NCBI RefSeq assembly: GCF_017876795.1
Contig: NZ_JAGIOR010000006.1
Location: forward strand, 50,162 to 114,161
Direction of reading: 5' to 3'
DNA length: 64,000 nucleotides
From: Rhizobium leguminosarum
GTDB taxonomy: Bacteria; Pseudomonadota; Alphaproteobacteria; Rhizobiales; Rhizobiaceae
The notes under the pieces were generated by a model that worked only from the letters and a program-made list of their open reading frames with translations, had not been told where the DNA came from and searched no databases. Shown one piece after another: positions 17,797-26,333 of the stretch. Position 1 is the first letter of the stretch, and each line of letters starts with the position of its first letter. Made by a program: the position numbers and the translations under genes.

Positions 17797-18459
17797 ATGG
17801 CAGGGCAACCCGCACCTGAGAACCCGTACCTTGCCGCTCGGCAGGAATGGTCAGAACGTTACGGCTCCTACGTGAAGGCTGCTTCCGCGTGGAGAGCCGT
17901 TGGCATCCTGGGTTTGGGAATGGCCGTTATCGGCTTCGGCTACGCGCTCTATCTCAGCACGCAGGTAAAGCTCGTCCCCTACATCGTCGAGGTCGACAAG
18001 CTCGGCAACACGGTTTCCGGTGGCTTCCCGCAGCAGATCGAATACGCGGACACCCGGGTCGTCCGAGCGACGCTCGGGAACTTCGTGACCAGCTTTCGGT
18101 CAATCACACCGGATGCAGTGGTCCAGAAGCAATATATCGACCGCACCTATGCCCTCCTGCGAACGAGCGATGCCTCAACGCAGAAGGTCAATGCATGGTT
18201 TCGGGGAAACTCGCCGTTCGAAAAGGCGGTCAACGCGACAGTGGCGATCGAGGTGAACAACATCGTCGCGCTTTCGAACCAGACCTATCAGATCGACTGG
18301 ACCGAGTACGAGCGCGATCGGAAAGGCAAGGAAGTCGCGACCCGGCGCTTCCGGGGCATTGCGACCGTTTCGATCACGTCACCGCAAGACGAAGCAACAA
18401 TCCGGCTCAATCCGATCGGTGTCTACGTCACCGATTTCGACTGGACCGCGCAACTTTAA
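17797..18459 (+). CDS. trbF: TrbF, VirB8-like assembly protein
   Basis: A 220-residue bitopic protein starting [20 protein letters not shown]. One membrane helix ([20 protein letters not shown]) is followed by the VirB8-type periplasmic domain ([13 protein letters not shown], then [20 protein letters not shown], and a C-terminal [20 protein letters not shown]). VirB8 proteins nucleate assembly of the secretion channel. It lies 21 bases after the trbL end. Confidence 0.94.
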   Translation: MAGQPAPENPYLAARQEWSERYGSYVKAASAWRAVGILGLGMAVIGFGYALYLSTQVKLVPYIVEVDKLGNTVSGGFPQQIEYADTRVVRATLGNFVTSFRSITPDAVVQKQYIDRTYALLRTSDASTQKVNAWFRGNSPFEKAVNATVAIEVNNIVALSNQTYQIDWTEYERDRKGKEVATRRFRGIATVSITSPQDEATIRLNPIGVYVTDFDWTAQL

Positions 18460-18474
18460 GGGCAAGGACCTGCA

Positions 18475-19305
18475 ATGAGGATCAAACACACACGCGTCGC
18501 TCTTCTCGGCACGCTGGCGCTTGCCATATCTACCGCAGCCTCATCCACGGCCATCGCGCAAAGCCTGACGGGCAACGAGGCTAAGGCGACAAACCTTTCC
18601 GGTAAATGGCGGGGACAGGCAGGACTGATCACCCGCGGACCGGACGGCAAAGTGATCTTCCTCTTTGGTGAGACGCAGCCCTCCGTCGTCTGCTCACCCC
18701 TGCAAGTCTGCGACATCGAGCTACAGGGCGGCGAAATCGTTCGTGACGTTCTGGTCGGAGATACGGTTCGCTGGAAGGTGGAACCAGCGACTTCCGGCGC
18801 CGCCGGTGGTCAGGCGATCCACCTGATCGTCAAACCGGCCGAGCCGGGACTCGTTACGTCGATGGTAGTGACGACTTCACGACGTACCTACCATATCCAG
18901 CTGAAATCACATCCGACACAATACATGGCCCGTATCGGATTCGAATATCCCGAGGATGCAGCCACAAAGCTCTCGGATATCAATGCCCGAATCCAGGCTA
19001 TGACCGGGCCAGAGGGTGGTGTCGCTCCGGAACAGCTCGCCTTCTCCTACTCGTTGAGCGGAAGCGCTCCCTGGCGGCCGAGGCGTGTCTATTCCGATGG
19101 GCAAAAGACCTACATCCAGTTTCCGCGCGCGATCTCCGGCCAGGGCGCGCCGGTGCTCTTCGTGGTTTCGGGCGGGCAGAACCGCATCGTGAACTACAGG
19201 ATGAAGAACGACATGATGATCGTCGACTACAATATCGACAAGGCAATCTTGATCTCCGGGGTTGGCTGGAAACAGCAGAAGATCACGATACGGCGGGGAG
19301 GTTGA
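18475..19305 (+). CDS. trbG: TrbG, VirB9-like outer-membrane complex protein
   Basis: A 276-residue secreted protein with a signal peptide ([16 protein letters not shown]). The VirB9/CagX features follow: [34 protein letters not shown], and the C-terminal domain [20 protein letters not shown] with [20 protein letters not shown]. It forms the outer-membrane core with TrbH (VirB7-like) and TrbI. It lies 15 bases after trbF and 3 before trbH. Confidence 0.94.
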   Translation: MRIKHTRVALLGTLALAISTAASSTAIAQSLTGNEAKATNLSGKWRGQAGLITRGPDGKVIFLFGETQPSVVCSPLQVCDIELQGGEIVRDVLVGDTVRWKVEPATSGAAGGQAIHLIVKPAEPGLVTSMVVTTSRRTYHIQLKSHPTQYMARIGFEYPEDAATKLSDINARIQAMTGPEGGVAPEQLAFSYSLSGSAPWRPRRVYSDGQKTYIQFPRAISGQGAPVLFVVSGGQNRIVNYRMKNDMMIVDYNIDKAILISGVGWKQQKITIRRGG

Positions 19306-19308
19306 TCG

Positions 19309-19755
19309 ATGCAGCTCCTTCGATTCATTCCGATTGTCCTGACCCTCGGCCTGGCTGGTTGCCAGACGGCAACCGATGGGCTGTCTACCAGCGCCGTGCC
19401 AGCTGAGGTCACCGGGCCCGCCGCGGGTGCTATTGCCGGCGACATGGCAGGACGGTTCGCCGAGCAAGCCGGATCGACGTCCACGCCGATTAAATTGCAC
19501 AAGGACACGTCTGAATTCTCCGTCGCGCTCGAAGCTGCTCTGAAAGGGTGGGGCTTTGCCATCGTCACAGATGACAAGAGCGCAAGCGCGAAAGATGCGA
19601 CCAAGCCGGTCGAGCTGGCCTATTCGATCGCTGACGTAGACGGACAAGTGCTGGCGCGGCTTTCGACTGAGACGCTGGAGCTCGGCCGAGCTTACTCGGT
19701 CAGCAATGGCGTGGCGACGCCGGCAAGCCCCCTTTCCCTTATGAAGCGAAACTGA
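19309..19755 (+). CDS. trbH: TrbH, small outer-membrane lipoprotein
   Basis: A 148-residue predicted lipoprotein: the N-terminus MQLLRFIPIVLTLGLAGCQT ends in a lipobox (LAGC). The rest (a Gly/Ala-rich segment AAGAIAGDMAGRFAEQ, then a small mixed domain) matches TrbH of Ti-type systems, which fills the VirB7 role of anchoring the outer-membrane ring. Confidence 0.9.
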   Translation: MQLLRFIPIVLTLGLAGCQTATDGLSTSAVPAEVTGPAAGAIAGDMAGRFAEQAGSTSTPIKLHKDTSEFSVALEAALKGWGFAIVTDDKSASAKDATKPVELAYSIADVDGQVLARLSTETLELGRAYSVSNGVATPASPLSLMKRN

Positions 19756-19770
19756 CAGGCGGAGACGATC

Positions 19771-21069
19771 ATGGTCCAATCGCTGCAACTGGGAACGTCA
19801 AATCAGTCTGCTGACGAGAAAGGGATGAAGCGCCTCAATCGCGTGCCCCTGTTCTTCGGCATCGGGATCCTGGTTCTGTTCCTTGCCGTCCTCGTTTACG
19901 GCCTTTCCTCACGCGGACTGAGGTTTGGGCAGCACGACCCGAACGACGGTGGTTCTGGTACGCCGGCTTCGACATTCGCCGATCAGCTGAAGCGGGGTGT
20001 CAAAGACGGAATTATCGGTGACCGGGAGGAACAGCAGCCCGTGTTTCAGCCAACTCCGGTCCCGCAGCAGCAGGAAAGCGCCCGGCCGGTGGAGGCAGAA
20101 CCAAAGGTCGAACCACGGGAGCCCCGCAGGTCTCGCATGGAATCCGATGAGGAGTGGAATGCCAGGATGCTTCGTGAACAGCGGGAACAGATCTTTCGCG
20201 AACAGCAGCGCCAGCGCATGGCAAGCCTACAGGCGAGGGGGGCGGCCCTCGACTCGCCGCTGAAGGTCGACATCACCGATGTCTCGGCACAATCGCCGGG
20301 CGCTGCGTCTGCCGGACAGCGTCAATCGAACACCGCGCCGACCGGCGCGCAGGATCTCTATGCCGCAGCATTGAAAGCGGGCGCTACGGGTCAGGTCGAT
20401 CAGAACGGACAAACGTCCAAGGAAGATTTCTTCAACGCGGACATCAAGGACCTCGGTTACCTGCCCAATCAGGTCGTACCTCAGCAATCACGTTACGAAC
20501 TCAAACGTGGTTCGGTGATCCCCGCGACACTGATCACCGGCATCAATTCCGACCTGCCGGGCCGCATCACTGCCCAGATCAGCCAGAACGTCTATGACAG
20601 CGCGACCGGCCACTACACGCTTGTGCCACAGGGCACGAAGCTTCTTGGTCGTTACGACAGCAAGGTGTCATTCGGCCAGAACCGCATCCTCGTCGTCTGG
20701 ACCGACATCATCTTCCCTGACGGTTCGACCCTTCAGATCGGCGGCATGGCCGGGACCGACTCGGAGGGTTATGGCGGTTTCAGCGACAAGATCGATAATC
20801 ACTACCTCCGGACCTTCGGCTCGGCCGCGCTCGTCGCGCTCATTGGGACGGGGATAGACATGTCGATGCCTGAGAGTTCAACTCTTGCCACGCAGGACAC
20901 GGCCTCAGACGCGTCGCGTCGGAATTTTGCCGAAACTTTTGGCCGTGTCGCCGAGCAGACTATCTCGAAGAACCTCAACGTCCAGCCAACGATCAAAATC
21001 AGGCCAGGGTACAGGTTCAATGTGCTCGTCGATCAGGACATCATTTTCCCGGGCAACTACGGGGGGTAA
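19771..21069 (+). CDS. trbI: TrbI, VirB10-like channel protein
   Basis: A 432-residue protein spanning from inner to outer membrane. A short cytoplasmic N-terminus is followed by one membrane helix (PLFFGIGILVLFLAVLVYGL), a Gln/Glu/Pro-rich linker (EEQQPVFQPTPVPQQQES) and the C-terminal VirB10 beta-barrel domain (YELKRGSVIPATLITGINSD, VPQGTKLLGRYDSKVSFGQN, IIFPDGSTLQIGGMAG, and the terminal RPGYRFNVLVDQDIIFPGNY). Last gene of the trb operon. Intact. Confidence 0.95.
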   Translation: MVQSLQLGTSNQSADEKGMKRLNRVPLFFGIGILVLFLAVLVYGLSSRGLRFGQHDPNDGGSGTPASTFADQLKRGVKDGIIGDREEQQPVFQPTPVPQQQESARPVEAEPKVEPREPRRSRMESDEEWNARMLREQREQIFREQQRQRMASLQARGAALDSPLKVDITDVSAQSPGAASAGQRQSNTAPTGAQDLYAAALKAGATGQVDQNGQTSKEDFFNADIKDLGYLPNQVVPQQSRYELKRGSVIPATLITGINSDLPGRITAQISQNVYDSATGHYTLVPQGTKLLGRYDSKVSFGQNRILVVWTDIIFPDGSTLQIGGMAGTDSEGYGGFSDKIDNHYLRTFGSAALVALIGTGIDMSMPESSTLATQDTASDASRRNFAETFGRVAEQTISKNLNVQPTIKIRPGYRFNVLVDQDIIFPGNYGG

Positions 21070-21111
21070 AGTCCGATACCTGGCCGGGCCCACAAGGAAA
21101 GGAGATAGTCG

Positions 21112-21390
21112 ATGGTCGATAGAATGTCAGAGCGTGCGAAGGACGATCTCGACCGTGTAGTGGAACAGCTCTACGCTATCGCGCCTGAGGTTGATAAGCT
21201 TTCCACCGACTGTGCGAATGCCCTGCAGTCAAACATTGATGCCGGCGGTGACTATATTTCACAGCGGACGATGAAGGCATTCCCGGAGATTCGAGAGGCG
21301 ATTGCGCACCTCTACGCTGCTGGGCACGAAGTCATGGAGGAGCGAGACCGCTTCTTTGGAAGGCCGGTTGCACGGCCTCAGTCCCGTTGA
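21112..21390 (+). CDS. Small conserved hypothetical protein downstream of trbI
   Basis: A 92-residue, mostly helical protein (MVDRMSERAKDDLDRVVEQL) with no membrane segment. AAGGAGAT precedes the ATG at a good distance. It lies 42 bases after trbI and may be the last gene of the trb transcript. In related plasmids traR lies close to this position, but this protein does not resemble a LuxR-family regulator. Function unknown. Confidence 0.6.
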   Translation: MVDRMSERAKDDLDRVVEQLYAIAPEVDKLSTDCANALQSNIDAGGDYISQRTMKAFPEIREAIAHLYAAGHEVMEERDRFFGRPVARPQSR

Positions 21391-21420
21391 GGACCGGTTG
21401 GCAGATCCGCGACCGCCACG

Positions 21421-21657
21421 CTATTGCTTACCGGCCAAGAAAGTTTTGGCTTCATTAGCCAAAACCAAAGCCGGTGTCCCGTTAAAAGCGACCTCGCGAA
21501 TAAGGTCTTTTTGCTCCAGCGCTTCGATAGTCTTGGTCGCGACCCGCAGGTCACCGATAAGCCAAGCGCGACCCACACGCCTTTGGCGTCTGAATTTCGC
21601 AATCGCAGTCAACACCTCCAGCGAGGTTTTCGTGATGGATGTGGCTTCAGGTTTCAT
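21421..21657 (-). CDS. Small protein with winged-helix-like pattern, function unknown
   Basis: A 78-residue frame starting MKPEATSITKTSLEVLTAIA. The sequence KTSLEVLTAIAKF...KTIEALEQKDLIREVAFNGT resembles a MarR-like winged helix-turn-helix (a helix for reading DNA, then the wing with NGTPALVL). The longer frame to 22086 was rejected because it overlaps the plausible gene on the opposite strand. It may be a small transcription regulator. Confidence 0.5.
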   Translation of the reverse strand: MKPEATSITKTSLEVLTAIAKFRRQRRVGRAWLIGDLRVATKTIEALEQKDLIREVAFNGTPALVLANEAKTFLAGKQ

Positions 21658-21783
21658 CACGCCGGTCCGTTTTCGCGCAATGTTCACGTAGGTGCCGGAC
21701 CGAACGCGTTCAAGGTGGTGCCCGTTCCTTGTGACGCTTCGAGATGCTAGACGTTTAAAACGCGAGTCGCGGGGAGGGGAGAG

Positions 21784-21996
21784 ATGCCGTTTTACAGAGT
21801 GACCTCTCACACCTTGCTCATCGAAGCTGACAATCCCGCAGAGGCTGCGATGAACGCGTACCGGATGTTCGAAGATCGGACGCCCACCAACTTTGAGGTT
21901 GTCGGCCCCAATACCGAGGTCAACGACGTTCATCTCTCTCTTGAACAACAAAAGCAAGCGATCGCAATAGCATTCGCCAAGCGATCTGCGTCTTAA
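21784..21996 (+). CDS. Small hypothetical protein (70 aa)
   Basis: The frame starts MPFYRVTSHTLLIEADNPAE with GGGGAGGGGAG just upstream. The pattern YRVTSHTLLIEADNPAEAAMNAYRMFE suggests a small alpha/beta fold often seen as an uncharacterised plasmid protein. It lies between the winged-helix-like gene and the traM remnant. Confidence 0.55.
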   Translation: MPFYRVTSHTLLIEADNPAEAAMNAYRMFEDRTPTNFEVVGPNTEVNDVHLSLEQQKQAIAIAFAKRSAS

Positions 21997-22201
21997 GGTT
22001 CCGGCTGCCGCGACCGCGAGGCTAGTGCCATGGTCACGCAAAGTAAGAGACCAGTCCATCCTGCAAAACTGCAGTGGAACTGTCATCAGCCAATCGGTAA
22101 AATAATCCGCAAGACAGTACGCGACCTTGTTGCTCGATTCTCACGCGAGCAAACTTGTCGGCGGATACCGCAGGCAGTGCATGAGGGCGTTGGGAGAAAC
22201 T

Positions 22202-22531
22202 ATGGATCACGAGAGCAATGACATAACCTCGAACATCGACTTGCGGCCGATTGTCGGCCTGCTATCCAGCGAGTCAGAGCAGGTTATCGAAATCCTGACG
22301 GTCGATGCGATCAAGAAGCACCGCTTGCTGGTGGATCGTGCCGAGAGACTGTTCCAAACAGCGCACAAGGATGACCAAGGCGTCAACAAAGAACCGAATG
22401 AAGCTCATATAGCCTATTCGAGAACTATGTGCATCGTCTGGTTCGGCCGGATCTTGATCTTCAAGTGGTGCTGGCCAAGAGAGATTTGGTTGTCTTGCCG
22501 GAGCTTTCGGAAAGCTTGTTACTCGGCTTGA
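22202..22531 (+). pseudogene. traM: traM, quorum-sensing antiactivator, C-terminus altered
   Basis: TraM binds and inactivates the activator TraR in Ti-type plasmids. Residues 12-52 match the family pattern: LRPIVGLL...ILTVDAIKKHRLLVDRAERLFQ, as in TraM LRPLIGL...IRTHRRLVEKADELFQ, followed by HIAY. After about 70 residues the family C-terminus (HAQMxAVNTL...LGFIPKV) is not found. The frame instead continues with an unrelated basic, Trp-rich tail, and a neighbouring frame (22429-22644) also gives no match. The gene looks truncated by a rearrangement near 22410. Recognition of the family is from memory of TraM sequences. Confidence 0.7.
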
Positions 22532-22732
22532 AGAATGCCGGCAGCCGACCGCGGACCCTAAAATTGAACTGTGGTCACTATTCCCTCGGGAAGCTACCGT
22601 ACATTCTGTACGCCGGTTTGAGCTTAAAGCGATTCCTGGCTTGAAGTGGGTTAATGGGCTCAAATTTCCTTTACGAACTTGACGAACTTATCCATCTTTG
22701 CCATATGAGTACTTCTGTATGGAGGAAATGTT

Positions 22733-23485
22733 ATGGCATCTCCCAAGGCAAAACCAAGCATCAAAGACGGCGCGGCCCGCGGCGATGGACCAGATCGGTC
22801 CATGGCTTTTTTCCTGGCGACAGGCGCCGGTGCGCTGCCCGAAGGTATGAGCGGCTTCAAGATCAAAGTTCCGGACAGTGCGACCAAAGTCCTGTCCGAC
22901 AAGCCGAAGCGCGTGCAGGCTCTGCTACAGCAATATGGTCAGGCGATTTCAAGGAGTCGAACCGCCGGCAGGCGTGTGAGCTTCCGCGTTGACGTCGACC
23001 CAGAAGGAGACATGGTCGTCACCCCGGTCGAAGACGATGCATTGGCCGCCCCTGCGCTGCCTGAGGACGAGAGCACCGCAGATGCTGGCCTTGAGCAGGC
23101 TCTTGCCGCAGCACGGGCACGCGGACGCTCGAAAGCAGCAGAAATCCTCGAGCGCGGCGATATGCTCAGTGCTGACGAGTTTGCTCGCCTGCTCGGCACA
23201 ACGCGGGTGACAGTCAATACCAAGCGGCAAAACGGGCAGGTGCTCGGGCTCGATGGCGCCAAGCGTGGGTATCGCTTCCCCGATTGGCAGCTCGATTCCG
23301 ATGGCAAGCCATTTGCTGCACTGCCTATTCTCCACGAGCGGCTCGGTGGAGCCTGGGCAGTCTATCGCTTCCTGGTCCAACCGCATGGTGAACTTGATGG
23401 TCTGACGGGTCGTGAAGCTCTGGAGCGTGGACGGACTGAACAGGCGATCGCGGCTGCGGAAAGCGTTGGGCGAGATTTCCGGTAA
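22733..23485 (+). CDS. Xre/MbcA/ParS-type antitoxin of a RES toxin
   Basis: A 250-residue antitoxin. The N-terminal part is basic and flexible; the middle contains the segment RARGRSKAAEILERGDMLSA and an HTH-like stretch (ADEFARLLGTTRVTVNTKRQ, GLDGAKRGYRFPDWQ); the C-terminus (FLVQPHGELDGLTGREALER) is the toxin-binding Xre/MbcA/ParS region. Longer than many antitoxins of this class but with the same domain order. Its stop abuts the start of the toxin gene. It would neutralise the RES toxin and repress the operon. Confidence 0.85.
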   Translation: MASPKAKPSIKDGAARGDGPDRSMAFFLATGAGALPEGMSGFKIKVPDSATKVLSDKPKRVQALLQQYGQAISRSRTAGRRVSFRVDVDPEGDMVVTPVEDDALAAPALPEDESTADAGLEQALAAARARGRSKAAEILERGDMLSADEFARLLGTTRVTVNTKRQNGQVLGLDGAKRGYRFPDWQLDSDGKPFAALPILHERLGGAWAVYRFLVQPHGELDGLTGREALERGRTEQAIAAAESVGRDFR

Positions 23486-24100
23486 ATGGGAAATGCATTA
23501 CCGCCCGCCGGCTTCGAAACGGCAAGCCTGCATCTACATGTCGTTGCGCCCGGCTCACGGTTCGGCCGCATCTATCTCGCTAGATACCCTGATCCGCTCG
23601 GCTTCGGAAAGACACCGAGCCGCTTCAGCGATCCGCGGCGCCGAAAGGCCGAAAATCGCTTTGGCGTGCTCTACATGGGCGACACCGTCAAGGTCTGCTT
23701 TCTTGAAGCTTTGCTGAGGGATCAGCGCGATGGGTTGATCGGCGATCTGCCGATTGCAGAGTCAGAGTTGCGTGACCGACAGTTCGCGCAGATCGAGGCG
23801 ATCGACCCACTGATAATGGTTGATCTGCGCGACGATGGAGCGATCAAGATGGGTGTGCCAACGGATGTAGCAAAATCCTCCAAGCAATCCCTTGCTCGCG
23901 AGTGGGCAGTCGCATTCCATGAACATCGAGATCAGGTCGATGGCATCATTTATCCCTCGAGGCTAAACGGGCACACGAATGTTGCAGTGTTCGATCGATC
24001 CATTGGCAAGCTAAAGGCTGTCGGCGCGACAAGGCTAATACGGGCGCCGGGTCTCGCGAATGTGCTCGATGACCTGAACGTTGCAATTATCGATCCCTGA
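23486..24100 (+). CDS. RES-domain toxin (NAD+-degrading)
   Basis: A 204-residue RES-domain protein. The RES family is named for conserved Arg, Glu and Ser; visible candidates are FGRIYLARYPDPLGFGKTPS (Arg), CFLEALLRDQRDG (Glu) and IIYPSRLNG (Ser). Related toxins deplete cellular NAD+. It is preceded immediately by its antitoxin. The gene is full length with no frameshift. Confidence 0.88.
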   Translation: MGNALPPAGFETASLHLHVVAPGSRFGRIYLARYPDPLGFGKTPSRFSDPRRRKAENRFGVLYMGDTVKVCFLEALLRDQRDGLIGDLPIAESELRDRQFAQIEAIDPLIMVDLRDDGAIKMGVPTDVAKSSKQSLAREWAVAFHEHRDQVDGIIYPSRLNGHTNVAVFDRSIGKLKAVGATRLIRAPGLANVLDDLNVAIIDP

Positions 24101-24131
24101 CCCGTCGTCGCGTTCAGAGTTGATCAACAGG

Positions 24132-24386
24132 TCATTTCTGACCGTCAATCCTCGACAGATCGATCCTGATACCCGCCGCACCGATATCGTTTTCGTTTGA
24201 GGGCTCGGCCCCAGTTTCAGTCGGCGCGGCATCAGCAGGCTCCGCCTCCACCACCTTCGCCTTGTCGTCTTCCGCGGGTACTGCACCCCCTGGATCCTCG
24301 GCTTGGAACACCCCTTGGCCCTCGAACTGACCTGTGTTCCAGGCGTAAACCGCATCGTCGAAGATTTGTAAAAAGGGCGATGTCAC
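24132..24386 (-). CDS. Fragment of an unidentified gene cut by IS6-type element
   Basis: The minus-strand frame SPFLQIFDDAVYAWNTGQFE continues into an acidic, Ala/Pro-rich tail (VPAEDDKAKVVEAEPADAAP) and a terminal IRIDLSRIDGQK. The first residues fall in the terminal repeat of the IS at 24376, so the 5' part of the gene is lost. The acidic disordered end suggests the C-terminus of a larger protein. I do not recognise it. Confidence 0.4.
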   Translation of the reverse strand: MTSPFLQIFDDAVYAWNTGQFEGQGVFQAEDPGGAVPAEDDKAKVVEAEPADAAPTETGAEPSNENDIGAAGIRIDLSRIDGQK

Positions 24387-25182
24387 GTTGTCTGCAGCTT
24401 AACGGTTGACAGATAATTGGACGAGGATGAGCTCGACGACAATCAGTTATAAGAACCACCGCTTTCCACCGCAGATCATCTCGCATGCGGTTTGGTTGTA
24501 TTTCCGGTTCCCGTTGAGCCTGCGGCTGGTCGAGGAAATGCTGCTGGAGCGTGGGATCGTCGTTTCTTATGAAACGATACGGCGATGGGGCCGCAAATTC
24601 GGGGCGGCTTATGCCAAGCAGTTGCGTAGAAAGAAGCCTTCGCGGAAAGATATCTGGCATCTGGACGAGGTCGTGATTTCCATTGGCGGCCGAAAACATT
24701 GGCTGTGGCGTGCGGTCGACCAGGACGGCTACGTTCTCGACGAGATCGTCCAGACCCGCCGCGATACCAAGGCTGCCAAGCGATTGCTGGTCAGGCTGCT
24801 GAAGAAGCAGGGTCTGTCGCCGAAGCGCATCATCACCGACAAACTGCGCTCATACGGCGCGGCAAAACGGGATGTAATGCCCGGCGTCGAACATCGATCG
24901 CACAAAGGGCTGAACAATCGCGCGGAGAATTCTCACGTGCCGCTTCGAAAACGAGAGCGGATGATGCAGGGTTTCCGATCCGTCGGAGGCTTGCAACGTT
25001 TCATCTCGATCTTTTCCGCAGTCCGAAATCTCTTCGTGCCGCCGCATCAAAAGCACTCAGCCATGGCTACCCACATTCATCGCATCCGCGCAATAGCGCA
25101 TTGGAAAGTCGTGACGGGAGCGATTGCCTGAGTTCACCGACAAGCGACTTTACGGCCGTTGATCAAACAACGTGACATCGCC
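24376..25182 (+). mobile_element. IS6-family insertion sequence (807 bp), single copy
   Basis: The ends are matching inverted repeats, GGCGATGTCACGTTGT at 24376 and its complement ending at 25182. One transposase gene fills the element. The 8-bp flanks (GTAAAAAG left, GCTGAAAC right) do not match, so the DNA next to it was probably rearranged or deleted after insertion. Its right side lies inside an IS3-family orfA. It is related to, but distinct from, the six-copy 819-bp element. Confidence 0.85.
24427..25131 (+). CDS. IS6-family DDE transposase
   Basis: A 234-residue transposase starting MSSTTISYKNHRFPPQIISH. The catalytic triad of the IS6 family is visible: WHLDEVVISIGG (D), IITDKLRSYGAAKRD (D) and LNNRAENSHVPLR (E). 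An N-terminal HTH precedes it (FPLSLRLVEEMLLERGIVVS, YETIRRWGRKFG). Intact. The in-frame ATG 21 bases earlier (24406) is possible but lies close to the terminal repeat. Confidence 0.9.
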   Translation: MSSTTISYKNHRFPPQIISHAVWLYFRFPLSLRLVEEMLLERGIVVSYETIRRWGRKFGAAYAKQLRRKKPSRKDIWHLDEVVISIGGRKHWLWRAVDQDGYVLDEIVQTRRDTKAAKRLLVRLLKKQGLSPKRIITDKLRSYGAAKRDVMPGVEHRSHKGLNNRAENSHVPLRKRERMMQGFRSVGGLQRFISIFSAVRNLFVPPHQKHSAMATHIHRIRAIAHWKVVTGAIA

Positions 25183-25583
25183 GCTGAAACAGCTCGAGGA
25201 CGAGAATTCGCGCCTGAAGAAGATCGTCGCGGATCTAACGCTGGACCGCGAGATGTTGCAGGATGTCATCCGCCGAAAGCTCTGAGGCCTGCTCGGAAGC
25301 GGGAGATGGTGAAAGGCATGTGCCGCGATTGGGCGATCTCGATCCGGCGTGCTTGTGGAGCGATGAACTTCGATCGATCAACTCACCACTATACCTCTCG
25401 CCGTGCTGATCAGGCCGGTCTGGAACGTCGTATTCGCGAGATCTGCGAGATCCGTGTGCGGTACGGCTATCGCCGCGTGCATGTGCTGTTGGAACGCGAG
25501 GGTTGGGGCACCAACATCAAGCGAACTTACCGCATTTACAGGGACTTGGGGCTACCGCTGCGGAACAAGACACCGAAGCGGAG
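25183..25583 (+). pseudogene. IS3-family transposase remnant (end of orfA, start of orfB)
   Basis: In one frame the DNA gives the tail of an IS3 orfA, LKQLEDENSRLKKIVADLTL...RRKL; in the neighbouring frame it gives an orfB N-terminus (MCRDWAISIRRACGAMNFDR, RVRYGYRRVHVLLEREGWG). orfB stops being recognisable at about 25583, before its DDE core. The left side is cut by the IS6-type element and the right side joins an AT-rich segment. Inactive. Confidence 0.8.
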
Positions 25584-25687
25584 CATATTTTTTCAATATG
25601 ACATATTGCTAATGTATTGGTTATTATATACCCTCTGCAATTGTAATTTGAATTCGCATTCTCTTTTTTCGTGCTGCTATGCTGCAA

Positions 25688-25717
25688 CACCAAGACACGC
25701 TTCATCGTGTCTTGGTG
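25688..25717. repeat. Perfect 12-bp hairpin upstream of the copper-enzyme cluster
   Basis: CACCAAGACACG and CGTGTCTTGGTG flank a 6-base loop. There is no T tract on the plus strand. It lies 41 bases before the first gene of the oxidase/tyrosinase cluster, inside an AT-rich segment (25584-25757) unlike its GC-rich neighbours. It could be an operator or a leader hairpin; function unknown. Confidence 0.6.
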
Positions 25718-25757
25718 CGCGAGTAAGATGTCTTTATTGGCAAGTGGGGGGTGTCAC

Positions 25758-26183
25758 ATGTCTTTTTCATTGCAGGGACGCTGGACTTACAGAAGCTATC
25801 GAAATGATCCCGCGATCATTGGTGATAACGCCGAGAAGGCGCTTCAAAATATCTTCGGCGAGGGCGTGTTCACGCTTGCCACTTCGGGTGCCAAGGTGAC
25901 GGGCATGCTCGATATGGGCTCGGGCTATGTTCTCGATCTCACCGGGGCTGTGGTGCCGGTGAAGGGCGGGGAGGTTCGCATCGCCGTCAGGATGGTCGGC
26001 ATCGGACGGTCGGGGACGCCAACCGCGGGTTGGGAGTACGACTATCACGGCACCGACGCTTTTACCTGGCCGAACGGCATCAGCCAGGTCCCAGCCTTTG
26101 TCGGCTCGGTCATTCGCGCCAAGCCGCACAATGGCTCTCCGGCCGGTTATGTCGCTTCGTTCAACGCCGTCAGGCAGGCCTGA
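25758..26183 (+). CDS. Hypothetical protein, first gene of the oxidase/tyrosinase cluster
   Basis: A 141-residue protein starting MSFSLQGRWTYRSYRNDPAI with GGGGGGTG upstream. It contains an alternating beta-rich pattern (GEGVFTLATSGAKVTGMLDM, VRIAVRMVGIGRSGTPTAGW, EYDYHGTDAFTWPNG) and no signal peptide. The beta-rich fold with a small Gly/Thr core suggests a lipocalin-like barrel, which is inference. It precedes the multicopper oxidase by 150 bases on the same strand. Confidence 0.65.
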   Translation: MSFSLQGRWTYRSYRNDPAIIGDNAEKALQNIFGEGVFTLATSGAKVTGMLDMGSGYVLDLTGAVVPVKGGEVRIAVRMVGIGRSGTPTAGWEYDYHGTDAFTWPNGISQVPAFVGSVIRAKPHNGSPAGYVASFNAVRQA

Positions 26184-26333
26184 TCGCGAAGCTATTTCAT
26201 GTCAGCATTGATGTTGCCGGCTCGTTCGCTGCGCCTCCGTGTGGAGAGGTTGAACGAGCTGGGATGGAGGCATTGTCGCGGCGGCTTGGCGCCGCGAATC
26301 CCGGGGATTCGACCGATATAGGGGAGGCACGCG

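Noticed and set aside
22127..22201. Upstream extension of the traM frame
   Set aside because: The 25 extra residues do not fit TraM, and the family-like part begins after ATG 22202.
25740..25757. Sigma-54 promoter before the copper-enzyme cluster (TTGGCAAGTGGGGGG)
   Set aside because: The -24-like TTGGCA is present but there is no GC at the -12 position.
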